A program made the translations under genes and the position numbers. Shown here piece after piece: positions 1 to 12,049 of a DNA stretch of 64,000 nt. The DNA is taken from NCBI GenBank assembly GCA_030765055.1, contig CM060952.1, positions 175,196,518 through 175,260,517 on the forward strand. The letters run 5' to 3'. The first letter of the stretch is position 1; every line of letters starts with the position of its first letter. The notes beneath the pieces are model-generated. The model saw only the letters and a list, made by a program, of their open reading frames with translations. It had not been told where the DNA came from and searched no databases. Source of the DNA: Mantis religiosa. Lineage: Eukaryota; Arthropoda; Insecta; Mantodea; Mantidae.

Positions 1-458
1 TGGCCAGTGTGTTCTAGGACAGAAAAAGTGTATTGCTGTGCGAGTTTATGCCTATCGGCACAATAGTAAATGCCGCTAGCTACTGTAAGACTTCAATTGC
101 GACGTGCCATTCAAAATCGAAGGAGGGGAATGCTGACGAGGGAGTAATTTTTCATCACGATTTCAGTAATTTTTCGTCCCCATACTGCACATGCAACGGC
201 TGATCTCCTGGCCCAGTTTGGATGGGACATCCTCACCAGTCGCGCCTACAGTCCAGACTTAGCACCTAGTGATTATCATCTGTTTCCTGAGTTAAAGTCA
301 TACCTGAGTGGAACACATTTCCAGACCGGCAATGATTTGAAAAACGAGGTTGAGCGCTACCTGCGCAACCTGGCGGAAGAAAGCTATGACAAGGGCATTT
401 AAAAAAAAAAAAAAAACTGACAGCGCGTACAAAAGTGCCTTTCCCTCAATGTAGCATT
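1..458 (+). pseudogene. mariner transposase, C-terminal part, broken
   Basis: Conceptual translation gives mariner DDE transposase segments: a region like VFWDRK/MPIGT near 10-65, HHD (second catalytic Asp) near 153-162, then RPHTAHATADLLAQ from about 177 and SPDLAPSDYHLFP (third catalytic Asp) near 250-290. The frame is last clean at KGI and a stop about 401, just before an A-run at 402-416; weak C-terminal similarity continues to about 458. The sequence has an in-frame stop early and a frameshift between HHD and RPHTA, so it is not functional. The N-terminal helix-turn-helix half lies outside the window. In intact elements this protein cuts and pastes between terminal inverted repeats into TA. 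No terminal repeat could be identified. Confidence 0.9.
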
Positions 459-2741
459 CATTGTTAATAAACAAGTTTCCTATATTAAATAAAATTGCAG
501 ACGTTATTTTAAGGACATACCTAGTTGCTCTACTTGGCGTCACGTAATTTAACAGTTTCATTTTACTGTAACAAAAACTGTAGCGTTAAACGCTAAGGAA
601 AATATCTTTGTTTAAAATCACAGTATTATTCATGCTAACAGTGAACCAGTTACAATAACATTCAGCACCTAACGGTACCCACCGGTTACTTCCCTATAAA
701 TAAATGAGTACGAGTAAACTACGAGTAAACTCGTATTTGTATGAATGTTTACTTCAGTTAACATAAGTAGAAAGAAAAATAAGTATTTATAACGTAGTTT
801 ATAGAAGATATAAAAACTAATTGATAGTGGTTAGGGAAAATCGTAAGAATGTAAGTGTCATAAGAATTCAAAAGATTCAATGTATATTCTTTCGTTTTAT
901 TACCCTCCAAAAATGCATAATTTGGTTTATTTTGAAAAGAGAGAGAAGCTACATTTTTAATACTGATATACACAAACTTAAACCCACAACTTTGAAGCAG
1001 AAAAAACTTCAAATGTAAACTAAAAAACTGTTGTAAATACGTAGTACCATTTTCGTACTTGTACGCCAAGTGTGCTTCATAGTGAATGAAGATTTATAAG
1101 AGGCACGAAGAGCATGAGGGGCGATGATCCATGTGTCAGAACTTCGTGGTGGATAATCACATCAACGCTAGCAAGTTGGAGCCAAGTCTCATCACCACGT
1201 TTTGTCTCCGATTCCATCTCAAGATGACGAACACTGGCAGGCTAGGAAAACAAGCCGCAGTAAAAAGAGAAATAAAAATCCTTGAGGAAGAGTCTGAAGT
1301 AAGTGAGTTGCTCGAGCAGACAAATGGTCGCGCGTTGTGACGAATATCAATCCGGCTGTGACAACCGGACCCGCCATGTGCAATGATAGAGCTACCTGAT
1401 GACCGCCCGTGGAGACCGGGCAGTTTTCTGTGGTACAGCATAAGACTATGTTGCCACTAATTTATCAGATAACCTCGGAGAACGTCTTCATATATAATAG
1501 CTCCTGGGAACATGTGCTCCATTCCCTCAACGTATGCGCTCTGTGGTCATGTTTCTTTTCTGTCCTTCTTCCACATTCCATCCAGCTTTATTATTGCGGT
1601 CGCTCACCTTGCTATGTGGACTATTTTTTCTAGCGCTTCAGCGGTGGTAATAAAAATGCTTACATTTGGAGTTCTACTCCCCTAAACCACACTGTTCCTT
1701 ACTGTACATTATTCTTTAATCTTGTAAGGGTACTACAATTGGTAGGTTTTGCAACAAAACAGCTGCTGCATAGAATGAAAGGAATTATAGGTTAAAGGTT
1801 ACATAAGGGAGAGGCGCCTCGAGCACTGTAGCCTGAATAGATATATTGTAGTTATCATTCCTATTAAAAGGAATAAAGTGAAGCAAACACAGGTGGCTAT
1901 AGGAGCCAGACTGGCAGGCTAAAAAGTCGTGTGAATATTACAAACATTTCCAGGCTCGAATATTTTACACACTGCTGAAACTGATTAGAGATCATAAACG
2001 TACCGGCATCCAAGCAGCTCTCGCCACGAATGCTCTTTCCTTTGAACAATCATCTGTGCCATCTGACCGAAGGGACAAATATCACGATACCTAGAAGCAC
2101 ACATAGAAGCAAATAGAATGAAAAGGAAATTATTGAAAAGAAATCGTTTTGATGAGAAGCCACCCTGAATTCAGTTACCGACACGGGATACTACGAGAAC
2201 TTCAAGATCAGAATGGGCAGGTCATAATTGAATTTGGGGTCTCCCAACTAGATATCTCACTAGTTACCGCACAGCCATCTCGCTTGAAATTAAAAAGGAA
2301 CTGGAATACTTACTGCACTTTCAAAGGGTAATTCTTCACAATAAAATCTGGAAACCTCATCTTATTTAAAGCACAGAGATCACTCTGGTGATATACAAAA
2401 AATGTAACCATTCAGAAATATATACCCATATCCCAGAAAGGTATTAAAAGAATACGCATTTTTGTGGGCACATTATTGAGAATTCCATAGGATAAAATTT
2501 TTTTTGCCCTCCCTTTTACGAAAATTAATAAAAAGTAAATAAAATAAAATCTGCATACCTAATAGTCCAGTTTCTGGAGTATATACCAGGCCCTGTTGTG
2601 CCAATTTTATTTTTAACTGTATTCAAATTTCGAAAAAAAAAATTACACAACATCTTTTACAAATTTTGTAGATATAATCTACTGGATTCCAGGAACCTTG
2701 CAAACCTACTCCTCCAATTTATCTAAAACAGCATTTCTTTT
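459..2741. other. unassigned AT-rich stretch
   Basis: No recognised gene or repeat. A 69-codon frame at 1131-1340 (+) is lysine/glutamate rich near its end (VKREIKILEEESEVSELLEQ) and lies in a locally GC-richer patch (1080-1440), but it resembles nothing I know and has no supporting context. Other frames here are shorter or low complexity. Confidence 0.5.
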
Positions 2742-3627
2742 AGAAATTAAATGTTCTTTCACACTGGCCGTGTGTAGGCTGAAGTATAGAAAGATACAGT
2801 CAGACTGAAAAATTCAATGCCATAGCCGGGATTTTAACTATGGATCTTCTGGTTGCCGTACAGCCGCTCTAACCCTTGAACTACTATGGCCAACGTGCCA
2901 ACATGACATTAAATTCTCCAACTGACTCGTGTTTTTCCCGGTAAACTACTTAGGAGTTCTCATAAACACATGAGACAACTACATTAACGGCGACTTACTA
3001 TGCTGTAAGTATTTTAAGGCCCGTGCTTTATAGTTAACCACTATTAGGTCAATAAATGGAAATTAATTGTTCCTTCATACTGGCCGTGTATAGGCTAAAG
3101 TATGGAAAGATAGAGTCAGACTGAAAAATTCAATGCCATAGCCGGGATTTGAGCCACGGATCTTCTGGTTGCCGTCCAGCTACTCTAACCCTTGAGCTAT
3201 TATGGCCAACGTGCCGACATGACATTAAATTCTCCAACTGACTCGTGTTTTTCCCGGTAAACCAATTAGGAGTTCTCATAAACAAATGGGACAGCTACCT
3301 TAATGGCGATTCTTATGCTGTAAGTACTTTAAGGCCCGGGCTTATAGTTAACCACTATTAGGTCAATTAATGGAAATTAATTGTTCCGTCATACTGTCGT
3401 GTGTAGGCTAAAGTATGGAAAGATGTCGCATTTTTCAAGTCTAATGTGTTTATGAGAACTGCTAAGTGGTTTACCGGGAAAAACACAACTCAGTTGGAGA
3501 ATTTAATGGCATGTTGGCACGTTGGACATAGTAGCTCAACGGTTAGAGCGGCTGGACGGCAATTAGAAGATCCGTGGTTCAAATTCCGGCTATGGTCTTG
3601 AATTTTTCAGTCTGACTATCTTTCCAG
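2742..3627. repeat. tRNA-like foldback repeat, locus 1 (-,-,+)
   Basis: Two head-to-tail units of about 315 bp (starting about 2742 and 3058, a third start at 3372-3425) are followed by an inverted partial copy (about 3436-3627). Each unit begins near TTCACACTGGCCGTGTGTAG, runs through CAGACTGAAAAATTCAATGC and contains a 72 nt tRNA-like segment: 2819-2890 (-), 3135-3206 (-) and 3525-3596 (+). The segments show RNA polymerase III box A-like (TAGCTCAA.GGTTAGAG) and box B-like (GGTTCAAAT) motifs and complementary 7 nt ends. The opposed copies form a large potential hairpin. Unit period and junctions are read directly; mobility is inferred from dispersed copies elsewhere in the window. Confidence 0.85.
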
Positions 3628-4383
3628 TCTTCCTTCTGCTTTTTTTCCACTCCAACAATGTAATTCAAATCTACTTTTCTACTATACCTTTAATTACTAT
3701 AGCAAAATAAGAAAAGCTACAATTTTCCTACAATTTTAAATTTCCTCTTCTGCAACTGGTATCCAAAGCGTTCTCCAACTGGTGCTCTTCTCCTAAACAG
3801 ACTGACATTAATAGATGGAGCTGGTTCGTCAGTTCCAGATATTCGGGTTATCTAACCTCTTCATCATTCGTGTCTATCCGCTGTGAAACTACCCATATAT
3901 CTCCTCTGGCGCTCCCGAGATATTGTTTCTTTCGGTGGCTTCAGCTCTTCCTTCCGATATACGAAACTGGCGTTTTCTAGTCATCGTTCTTAAATTAGGT
4001 CTTCTCAAGTCTGGTGATCTGTCTGTTCAGTTTCTCATGATCCTAATGTTACCTTTGACGATCTGTTAAATAATATTATTTTCACGTACATTGAAATATA
4101 TTATTGCAAGTCACTTATTCCTCTAACGCTTAGCGGATATTATCTGAAAGATATTTTCTAAACATACACAATCTTCTGCTTAGAAATCAATACCAAAACT
4201 GGGTGGTTGTAGGTAATTAGGGTCGTTTTGTCCACTGGGATTATCTCTTAACTCTCTTAACTTTTGCAATCTTTCATTACTTCAACAAGAAGAAACGCTG
4301 ATTCTGGTGATCTAATAGGGAAAGAAAATAAGCAAGTTTTATATAAGCTACCTGGAAACGTCTTCTCCGAAGTGAAATGTCTT

Positions 4384-4384
<1 letters not shown>
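3628..4384. other. unassigned stretch
   Basis: Nothing recognisable on either strand; moderately AT-rich with no long frame. Confidence 0.5.

Positions 4385-4477
<93 letters not shown>
4385..4477. repeat. (CT)n microsatellite
   Basis: About 46 uninterrupted CT repeats, directly upstream of a SINE copy. Confidence 0.97.
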
Positions 4478-4481
<4 letters not shown>

Positions 4482-4497
4482 TACGTATGTAGAACGT

Positions 4498-4830
4498 CCT
4501 GCGCCGTGGCATAGAGGGCTTAGGCAGCATGTCCTAGCGGAATGCGGCCCGGGTTCGATCCACCTTTGTGGTGGGGATTTTAAGTCCCGGGTATAGGACC
4601 GGTGCCCACTCAGCATCGTGAGGAAAGTGAGGAGCTTACGCTAGATAAGCGGCCCTGGTCATGAAAACCAACATCCCGGCTGAGGGGTGCCGAGATGCTG
4701 ACCACATCGTTCCCCGTATCGGTTGGATGATCGTCCACCCCTGCCGTGCGTAAGTGGGCGTGAGGCTGGCAGTCGGGTTGGTAGGCTCAGGCCCACCTGG
4801 GGCTGTAACACCATGGGTTACGTTTTTACG
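4498..4830 (+). mobile_element. tRNA-derived SINE, family B, copy 1
   Basis: The 5' head reads GCGCCGTGGCATAGAGGGCT (box A-like TGGCATAG) with GGGTTCGATCC (box B-like) about 40 nt later, the pol III promoter layout of tRNA-derived SINEs. The body carries GGGTATAGGACCGGT, GAGATGCTGACCACATC and CAGTCGGGTTGGTAGGC. The same order recurs at 38335-38675 (+) and 60270-60588 (-). There is no clear poly(A); the tail ends around 4830. No target duplication was resolved. Confidence 0.85.
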
Positions 4831-5793
4831 TATGTAGAATATTGTAGTTCACTGAGTATCTCGATATCGAGTTTTCATGGGAAATACGTGATTTGAAGCT
4901 ACTTATGTGAAAACAAAGAGTAAATGTTAGAAAATGTATATGTGAGTGCTTCCAAAGGTAAATCAAAACTAAATTTGGATAAGCATGAAATATTTGTATC
5001 TAAGTTCGCCGTATTCTATGAATTCGGCAGTAGAAGAATAGAAAAGAAAAGCATTTCGTCATTTCAAACTACTGTTTGCAGCAATTTTGATTTTCTCAAA
5101 AGTAGCTCTATTTTATTCAACTACTATATGATTTTTGATATCTTTATGACAAATAAAAGATACTTATCTGGTAGTTTCTGCAAATAGAAGCCCTCTTCTT
5201 TGTGAAATATTTCTGTGTAGCTGGTAAACCATTTATGAATAAAGAGTAATTTAGAGAGCGTTTCTAGAAAATTCAAAATACGCATTTAATATTTTATATT
5301 CATTTCTTAACCTATTGTAAGTTTATCAAAATTGATAAAGTTATGTTTGAAAATAAAATGTTCGAAAAACTGTCAATGAGAAGGTGGTTGGAGTGGGGAG
5401 ACTCTCTCTTGAAAACCTTCAGCATACGCTGAATTTTAAAACTAGTTTTGTGTTTAAATGAATTTTCATAAGACTTATGCTATTCAAACACGCATACACA
5501 CAAATAAGCATTCGTGCAGACGCACAATAACACATACAGGCAATCACGCTCGGTCATATATTTTAAAATATCGTTTTAGATATCAGGGAATCTCAAAATT
5601 GTATTTGTATTTCAAGTGAAATATCGACTGCAAATTTGCGGTTTGTGGTTGCTATGCAATAACTTCTCTAGTATGTCATATGGTAGACAAAGTTAAGGTT
5701 TCTGCTATTCCAGCATATGCCTACCGTTAAGAGTCAACGACAAGATGAATCTTTGGAGTTAAATTGTTCCTTGAAGTACATATGAAACCATAA
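4831..5793. other. unassigned AT-rich stretch
   Basis: An 87-codon frame at 4924-5187 (+) has no recognisable domain and AT-driven composition. Nothing else seen. Confidence 0.45.
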
Positions 5794-5797
5794 ATAT

Positions 5798-6366
5798 TGT
5801 CACGGCAACAAGCATAAAAGTTTCGGCACAAATAAGAAAACAGTCGGCGGATAAAGTTTCATGGTAATAATGAGCCTTGCTAAGCAGTTAATGATAGCGC
5901 GGCTATTGTAAACAAGCGCCGGCAAGCAAGATTACTGAGCTAAAGGACTCGCCGGCATAGATTAAGTTACGTTTCTCGAAGGTGATAGAATATTCGGATT
6001 ACGTCATTAGATGCCTTGTTTTCCAGAAACATCTAGTGATTGACAGAGCAGTCTGGTAATCATGAATGTGATATATAAGGGATTGTGACACGCCAGCAGG
6101 ACAGTTGCAAACAGCATGAGTAAGCAGAGTGTGAAACAGTTGTGTGTAAAACGGGAGACAGCTTTGAAGGTGTAACAGGAGATGTTATTGTAAATAAATG
6201 TAACGAGAGCTAATGATGTAATCTGCCGTCACTGTTGTCATCGACCTTGGTAGACTGATGGTGTACGTAATGCTGCTGTAATCTATAAGAGTATTTCCAC
6301 GAAAATAAAGGAGATTTGTAATTTCTGTAACTTGGCCTTTTAATTCTACGAACCTACTAAGTCACA
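5798..6366 (+). mobile_element. solo LTR of a gypsy-like retrotransposon
   Basis: A 569 bp segment begins TGTCACGGCAACAAGC and ends ACCTACTAAGTCACA. It is flanked on both sides by ATAT (5794-5797 and 6367-6370), a 4 bp target duplication. Its last 30 bases (TTTTAATTCTACGAACC and on) match the 3' end of the LTR at 38682-39068, which sets orientation and family. TATATAAGG near 6072 and AATAAA-like GAAAATAAAG near 6300 are plausible LTR promoter and polyadenylation signals. No second LTR or internal region follows, so this is a solo LTR left by recombination. Confidence 0.85.
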
Positions 6367-6370
6367 ATAT

Positions 6371-7991
6371 TATAAGGTTGTTTTATACAGTTCACTAATC
6401 AACTTTGTCTTTTAAAGCTTTTGTGTTAAGAGTTTTTAAGAGTAAAGAATTTTTATTAAGCGTGTATGGACTTACTTTTAAATTAATTGAAGAATCGCAA
6501 TAATTCAAGAATATAAGAATTATAAGGAGGGTGCAGCCAAAGGTAAAATCTAGTGAACGCTATTACTACATCCCACGAGGTAGATTTCAGCACAAAAGCC
6601 CATTTTCCCCTTAATTTTATCCATGAAAAGCAGATAAGCTTAAAAAAGGACCATAAATTCTAAATCAGTGTCTTATTAATATATCCAAAACACGAACTCA
6701 TATAATATTCAAGTTCAAAAACGAATACTTGTACAGTAGGTATCTATTTTATGCAATTATATTTAAATTCTTTAGCTTGAAGTTCCATTATTTTATAAAT
6801 TTAATACCGACCAACAGAGCAAATAAAACTCAAAATTATCTCCAACAACAGTTAAATACTAAAGGGGATCTACTATTCCACAAAGCTCATTTAATCCATT
6901 TGGTGTTTTAATGTGCCATCTCTTTGATAACTGTAGAAATGAAATACCAAACAGACGAGGAAATAAAACTGAATAAATGATGAAGTTGTATACATCATGC
7001 TAAGAAGGTATCATCTCAGTTGCCATTAAGATGATGAAGATGATTATGATGATGACAATGATGAGAGTAATAGTCCTTTTAGTGCCACATGCATAATGCT
7101 GAGCTAACTACCTCTAAAGTCTACGGATATTAGCATACATGCAAGCGAACTTCTAAAGCCAAGAACATCCGTTCAACGGAAGAGCCACTAAGCACTGGTT
7201 TCCTGGATTAACTGGAAAATTGCATGGAGAATAGTTAAGCTTCTCAGATTTCGAGAACGAGAGGGTTTATGTGTATGTGTTGTTATAATGCATAACATTG
7301 CAAGTGAAATGTTTAGCTTTCTTAGCATCAAAAACGTTACATTTTTTGTACATTTCATGCATTTTTTAAATTCCTTCAATTATAAAGGGAACTTGGCACT
7401 GGAGTTTCAAGAGTTGAAAGCAATAATTTATGCTCCAATTAATGGAATTACTTTACACACTTATATATCACGAATATGCCTTTGTTTTCTTAAACACTTA
7501 CATTGTTGTATTTTGTTGGCAAATTCCACATCGAATATTTCGAAATTATCTTCCGGAAATATTCTGAAACCAAAAGGAACATTTTAAGAATAAGAGATGA
7601 AAAGAATTATCCAGGCATTTCGAAGCTTGCAAAGCGGGGAATTTTTGCAAAATCTCCCAGATATTTTTCTTCAGTCGATACATTTCGTTTTATTTTTAAA
7701 AAGCTGGCAGTAAACACTTCATTAACATCTTGTTCTTTCAAGATGTTATCGTCAGATATTAAAATAACGTCTTGATTTTTTAAAACATATGTGTACAATG
7801 CTATTTCATTTCATTCTATCCCACAAGTGATGAATAAAAATGAGATGCAGGGAAATGCAGAGCTCATGAAAATACACAATTTATGACATAAATTTCATTG
7901 GTAATATAACACGTTTTCAAGTTGTTGTTGTTGTTTTTTTTTATCTTCTGGTAAACAAATTTGACTTGTAACAAAGCAGTTAAATATTTTG
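6371..7991. other. unassigned AT-rich stretch
   Basis: Short GATGAT-like tract near 7030-7062. Frames at 7188-7379 (-), 7288-7587 (+) and 7503-7775 (+) overlap each other, lack domains and look like chance. No gene called. Confidence 0.5.
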
Positions 7992-8166
7992 AATAGATAG
8001 AGTCAACTTGAAAACTTAAATGCCATGGCCGGGATTCCAACCAGGCATCTGCTGAACCAGGAATTGAACCAGGGATCTCCTGGTTCCTGGTCCCGAATCT
8101 CCAGGGCATCCGTGGTTCAAATCCCAGCCATGGCATTGAACTTTTCAGGTTGACTCTATCTATCCA
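7992..8166. repeat. tRNA-like foldback repeat, locus 2, compact palindrome
   Basis: The left arm (7993-8036, GAATAGATAGAGTCAAC on to TGCCATGGCCGGGAT) is mirrored by the right arm (8119-8166, CAGCCATGGCATTGAAC on to GACTCTATCTATCC). The loop keeps only part of the tRNA-like core, with box B GGTTCAAATCC at 8113-8124. This belongs to the CCATGG acceptor subtype, also seen at 51.7-52.1 kb. Confidence 0.85.
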
Positions 8167-8289
8167 AAAACTTAGCATATACGGCAAGTGTGAAAAAAAG
8201 TTCCAACAATTAACTTAAATAATAAGAGTTTAATGATGAAGTCTGTGATTCAAGTACTTACAATAGTAAGTCGCTACAAACGGTTTGCT

Positions 8290-8420
8290 CGAATGCGAGA
8301 GACCCTAGTGGTTTACCGGGAGGACACATGAGTCAATTGGAGAATTCAATGTCAGAAGGCACGTTGGCCATAGTAGCTCAATGGGTAAGAGCGACTGGAC
8401 GGAAACTAGGAGATCCAGCA
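8290..8420 (+). repeat. foldback repeat, partial plus copy
   Basis: GTTTACCGGGAGGACACATG, then ACGTTGGCCATAGTAGCTCA and GAGCGACTGGACGG match the plus arm of the foldback family. The copy is truncated after AGATCC, losing box B. Confidence 0.8.
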
Positions 8421-8999
8421 GATTTCTAAAGGGGAGCAGTTGACTTGTTGAATGAGGTATTCTTCGGTCCCTAATAATAAGGACAATGACAAAATGGTCA
8501 CAAAGGGAATCATTCATTAAATGAAGAGGGCTTTCAGAAAGTGAAAGTGACATATACACCCACACGCGCAGCTGTGGACAACAGTCTTCGGCGACAGGCC
8601 GATTAGAGCGGTCCTAGGCGTGAGGGCGATTAGGGCGGTCAACTTGTTCTGTCTTGGGCCAGAGAGACCAGAAAAGAGAGAGGAGATATTTGTCGGTTCA
8701 AATACGTGAAGAACGAATTAAGTTTTATCGAGTAATAAGCATTCCGCCTTCAGTAACTTTAAACAGTGATATTGGTAACCCTTGGTCGGCAACTTCGCGT
8801 TTAATGTAATAATAAAAGAAGCAGTCTTTAAACAAGTTTGAAACGGGCATTTCAGTGTCATTAAAACTATCCTTCTCACACATATCTAGGCATACTCTGA
8901 GTTTAACCTCATTGCTTTACCCTGAGATAAACACTATTGTTTCGAATTGGCGCGTCAACGTAGAACTCTTTGTTCACCAATCATCATTTTCGCTTCAAA
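8421..8999. other. unassigned stretch
   Basis: No supported feature. A frame at 8305-8565 (-) overlaps the foldback copy and is not credible. Confidence 0.45.
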
Positions 9000-9109
9000 G
9001 ATAAGGGTTATTATGGAATCCAGTGGAATTGTAGCTTGGCTACACACACAAACACACACACACATATCACCAAGTTACAATTCTACTGGATTCCATAATA
9101 ATCCTTATC
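9000..9109 (+). repeat. long near-perfect hairpin with CA-repeat loop
   Basis: Arms 9000-9039 and 9070-9109 are 40 nt inverted repeats (GATAAGGGTTATTATGGAAT and on) with three differences, all of which become G.U pairs if the plus strand is transcribed. The 30 nt loop is CA-rich. It could be a foldback insertion scar, a MITE or a small-RNA precursor; nothing here decides. Confidence 0.85.
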
Positions 9110-9726
9110 CAAATTAAGGAAGTTTCCCAGTAATGGACATAAGATAATTTATTTAGACAAAACCTCGTACGATATCCATGACGTATCGAGAAATGTGGCA
9201 AATTTTCAGAACGGATTGGGAGAAGGAGGGCCGGGGTTGTACAACGATTATATGGGTTCTTTAAAGGAGGCGGCCGACGTGAACCCGAGTTAACTAAACA
9301 GAATTTACAGCATGTAGTATTGCAGTATGGTAAGCAATGAACATGTTGTTGTTATCAGTAAATAGAAAAAATATATTTCCTGCAATAAACAAGCACCGAA
9401 ATACGTGAAAAAATGAAATAATTAAATGAATTTAGTAATTTAAATATCTTAGGGAAGTAATTCATAAAAATGGAATGAAACTATGGCAAGCAAAAACAGA
9501 TGCCAAAAATGGAAACAACATATCGGTTTCCTCAAAGCATATACTATAACAAAAATGTATATCTAAATATACAAAATTAAGTCTCTGTAAGTAAACCAGA
9601 GAAGAAACATTAATTTGGAACAGAAAAGTAGATATCGAAAACATAGAAAAAAGAACGTAATAGTGTTAGAAACGTTTTAGGTCCACAATTCGAGAGAAGA
9701 ATAGTCTTACCCGTAAAAATAATATA
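9110..9726. other. unassigned AT-rich stretch
   Basis: No feature supported; a 60-codon minus frame at 9462-9644 has AT-driven composition only. Confidence 0.45.
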
Positions 9727-10097
9727 AAAATATGATACAGAAATCTATGAAATTTTATGGACTTAGATCTTTAAACAGGCTTCAAAACAAAATATGGAGT
9801 TTTACGAAAATAGAAGTAAAGCATAAGTAGATACTATGAAATGGTTTAGTGAAGTGAAACATTATCTAAAATTGGCAGGAATCACACAAGACGATATCTT
9901 AGACAGGGACGTCTATATAATGAAGATGCATAAGTGGTGAGTTGACCAAAAGGACAAGCCGAAGAAAAAGTCTGGAATTACGTGGGCAGACAACAGATAG
10001 AATGCCCACAGTCAAGGAATGAGAAACTTTGGATTCATAGTAGAGCTAACAAATGTCTCTAAATACTTTGCGCAGTCCTACATGGGCTCATCTCCCA
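9727..10097 (+). pseudogene. non-LTR retrotransposon 3' end, broken ORF2
   Basis: Plus-strand translation gives KFYGLRSLNRLQNKIW near 9750-9800, then in another frame KWFSEVKHYLKLAGITQDDI and KKKSGITWADNR, ending near PKK and a stop at about 10103. This is the character of LINE ORF2 C-termini found after the reverse transcriptase (a basic tail with K.GI.W). At least one frameshift and a stop are present. It runs straight into a TGA-type triplet tail, as expected of target-primed retrotransposition in RTE/CR1-like LINEs. The clade assignment is inference. Confidence 0.6.
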
Positions 10098-10100
10098 AAA

Positions 10101-10102
10101 AG

Positions 10103-10140
<38 letters not shown>

Positions 10141-10146
10141 ATGATG
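10101..10146 (+). repeat. (GAT)n tail of LINE
   Basis: About 13 GAT repeats starting right at the LINE stop region, most simply the element's 3' repeat tail. Confidence 0.85.
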
Positions 10147-11496
10147 ATAAGTAGTGCTGTCTTTTGTTTTATGCTACACTACTTATTTTATTGTACACAG
10201 AAAAGTTATACTGATCAGAAATTTCTTGTGTAAAACAAAATTAAAATGTCTAAATACTATTTGTGGGTGTGTGAATAAACGATGGCTTGTGATGCAGTAT
10301 AGGTAGGTTTCTCCTTGCCTCTTAGAGCCCATTTTACATGGAAAACATTCCTTCACTACTCTCTACAGCTGCATTTCGAAGAAAAATAAATGACCTAGGC
10401 CGTTAATTCTTTTATAAAGGGCTCCCGTAACCTTCGTCAACAGACCATTTCGCCGTTAATTTGAACACGCCGCGTCATGGTCGATTTTTCTAACTTAACC
10501 TATGCGTCCCTGGGCTGCGTTTGACATTCGCGCGAAGAAAATCGTCTAGGCAGGCGCGTAAACTAACAGATGGCTCTCGTTAGAAGACACAAACATGACT
10601 CTGTGACTCTCAACACCATTAACTTCAAAGAGGAAGGAATTTTACACACAGAGTAATTTCATTGGTATTCTAATTAAATCATGGGCAATTTAGTTCATCC
10701 TCGCAACGGTACTATGTCACTAAGGTGTTCTTTGTGAGAGGTGCTTTGATTTTCTCGGGTTCGATGTTCTTGTGGGACCCAGTTGCCAGCTGTCGTATGG
10801 TTTGTGTAACAAACGGCGCCATTAATGAGTTTTGTGGCAATTTGTGGAAAGATGTCACCGCATTCGAAACGGATGAGGCCAGATGCCGTTTTTCCGTTTC
10901 TATTTTTGTTTGTATAAAGTGGAAGAATGGAAATTTTTCAGCCTGAATTAAACCTGAATGAGACCTTTGTGAGAATATAATTGCGACCCGCCTGCCAGCC
11001 GTTCCTTCATTAGCCAAAACGTTGGACCATTAAGAAGATTGGCCGGAGGAGACATTCTTTGCAGGAGTTTCTCAACAGCAGGGATCTTGTGGTGGTTCCG
11101 CCGAATGCCAGCAAACAGAGCTGGCACATGTCACATATTTGGCGAGCGCGACCGTTTGGAACAGGCAGGTGCAAACGAGGTGGCACACGTAAGTAACTAA
11201 CGACCACCTTATGTTTACGACTTACTTTGCAACAGTTGAAACTTACGTTGTTACTTGAATGAACTAAATGTATGCTTTGAGTATCTTGAGTACATTCACT
11301 GGTAACTCATAATGCTACCACTACTTACAATGAAAATTTAGAGGTATTATAAGCCTTTGGTATTGTCTTTTTAAAACACACAAATTAGCAACTTACATTC
11401 TTCTACAATACAATTATTATTGGACAAGAAGGAAGACTACAATAAATAAATATGTTAATTACTTAGCTGGGAAATCTAGATTGTGAACAAAACATG
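10147..11496. other. unassigned, partly GC-richer stretch
   Basis: From 10380 to 11210 the sequence is noticeably less AT-rich than its surroundings, with frames at 10712-11017 (-), 10725-10946 (+) and 11010-11207 (-). None resembles a known protein. A GTAAGT at 11189 would suit a plus-strand splice donor, but no partner exon is visible. Possible unique host sequence (regulatory or exon), unproven. Confidence 0.35.
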
Positions 11497-11597
11497 GAAA
11501 CAAACGCCAAGGAAATAAATTATATTCCAAAGACAGTATATAAACTGACCATAAACGATGTGTAATCTGAGTAGGAGTTTATCGTATAATCCTTTGC
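11497..11597 (+). repeat. direct repeat, left copy
   Basis: GGAAATAAATTATATTCC, then TATATAAACTGACCATAAA and TGAGTAGGAGTTTATCGTA. The same order occurs at 12499-12589 on the same strand. Confidence 0.75.
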
Positions 11598-12049
11598 TGC
11601 CTGACAATACTCAGAAGTACCTACAACTTTAAACTGGGCTTGATCCTTATTTGCAGCTCTAATGTTTGTTCTAGCCTATTGGTACTCACAAGCATCCTAT
11701 TTGCAACATATTTGCTCAGTTGGCAACATATCACTGCCTTCTACATCGCTCTGACTTCATTTGTTCATCAGTATGCACCAGGCGGGAAAAGCTGAATGGA
11801 CTACATGTGTTGTAGTTGCTGCTTTTAATAACTGTAAACGGTTTCTTGGGAGGATTTACACATTTATAAGCTGGAGATAAGTTGTTAATGGCTAATAATA
11901 ACATTTTAATAAAGAATAACAAACCTTATATTGTTAAATGGGACAAACCAAGGTACTGCAAAGTGCCGTTAGGTCATTGGCGACATTTTGTTATAGACAT
12001 AACCTCAAAACATTTTCCTGTTTTTTGCAGCATATTGCTGCTTTAATTT
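11598..12049. other. unassigned stretch between direct repeats
   Basis: No protein recognised; a 63-codon minus frame at 11731-11922 has no domain. Confidence 0.4.

Noticed and set aside
1131..1340. Small basic/acidic frame in a GC-richer patch
   Set aside because: No known domain, short, no promoter or splice context; kept only as unassigned sequence.
2742..3627. CRISPR-like array reading of the regular repeats
   Set aside because: Units are about 315 bp, tRNA-like and inverted at one end, with no spacer structure; the genome is eukaryotic in character.
11010..11207. GC-richer frame with a GTAAGT on the other strand at 11189
   Set aside because: No recognisable protein, the frame is closed upstream by a stop, and no acceptor or second exon was found.
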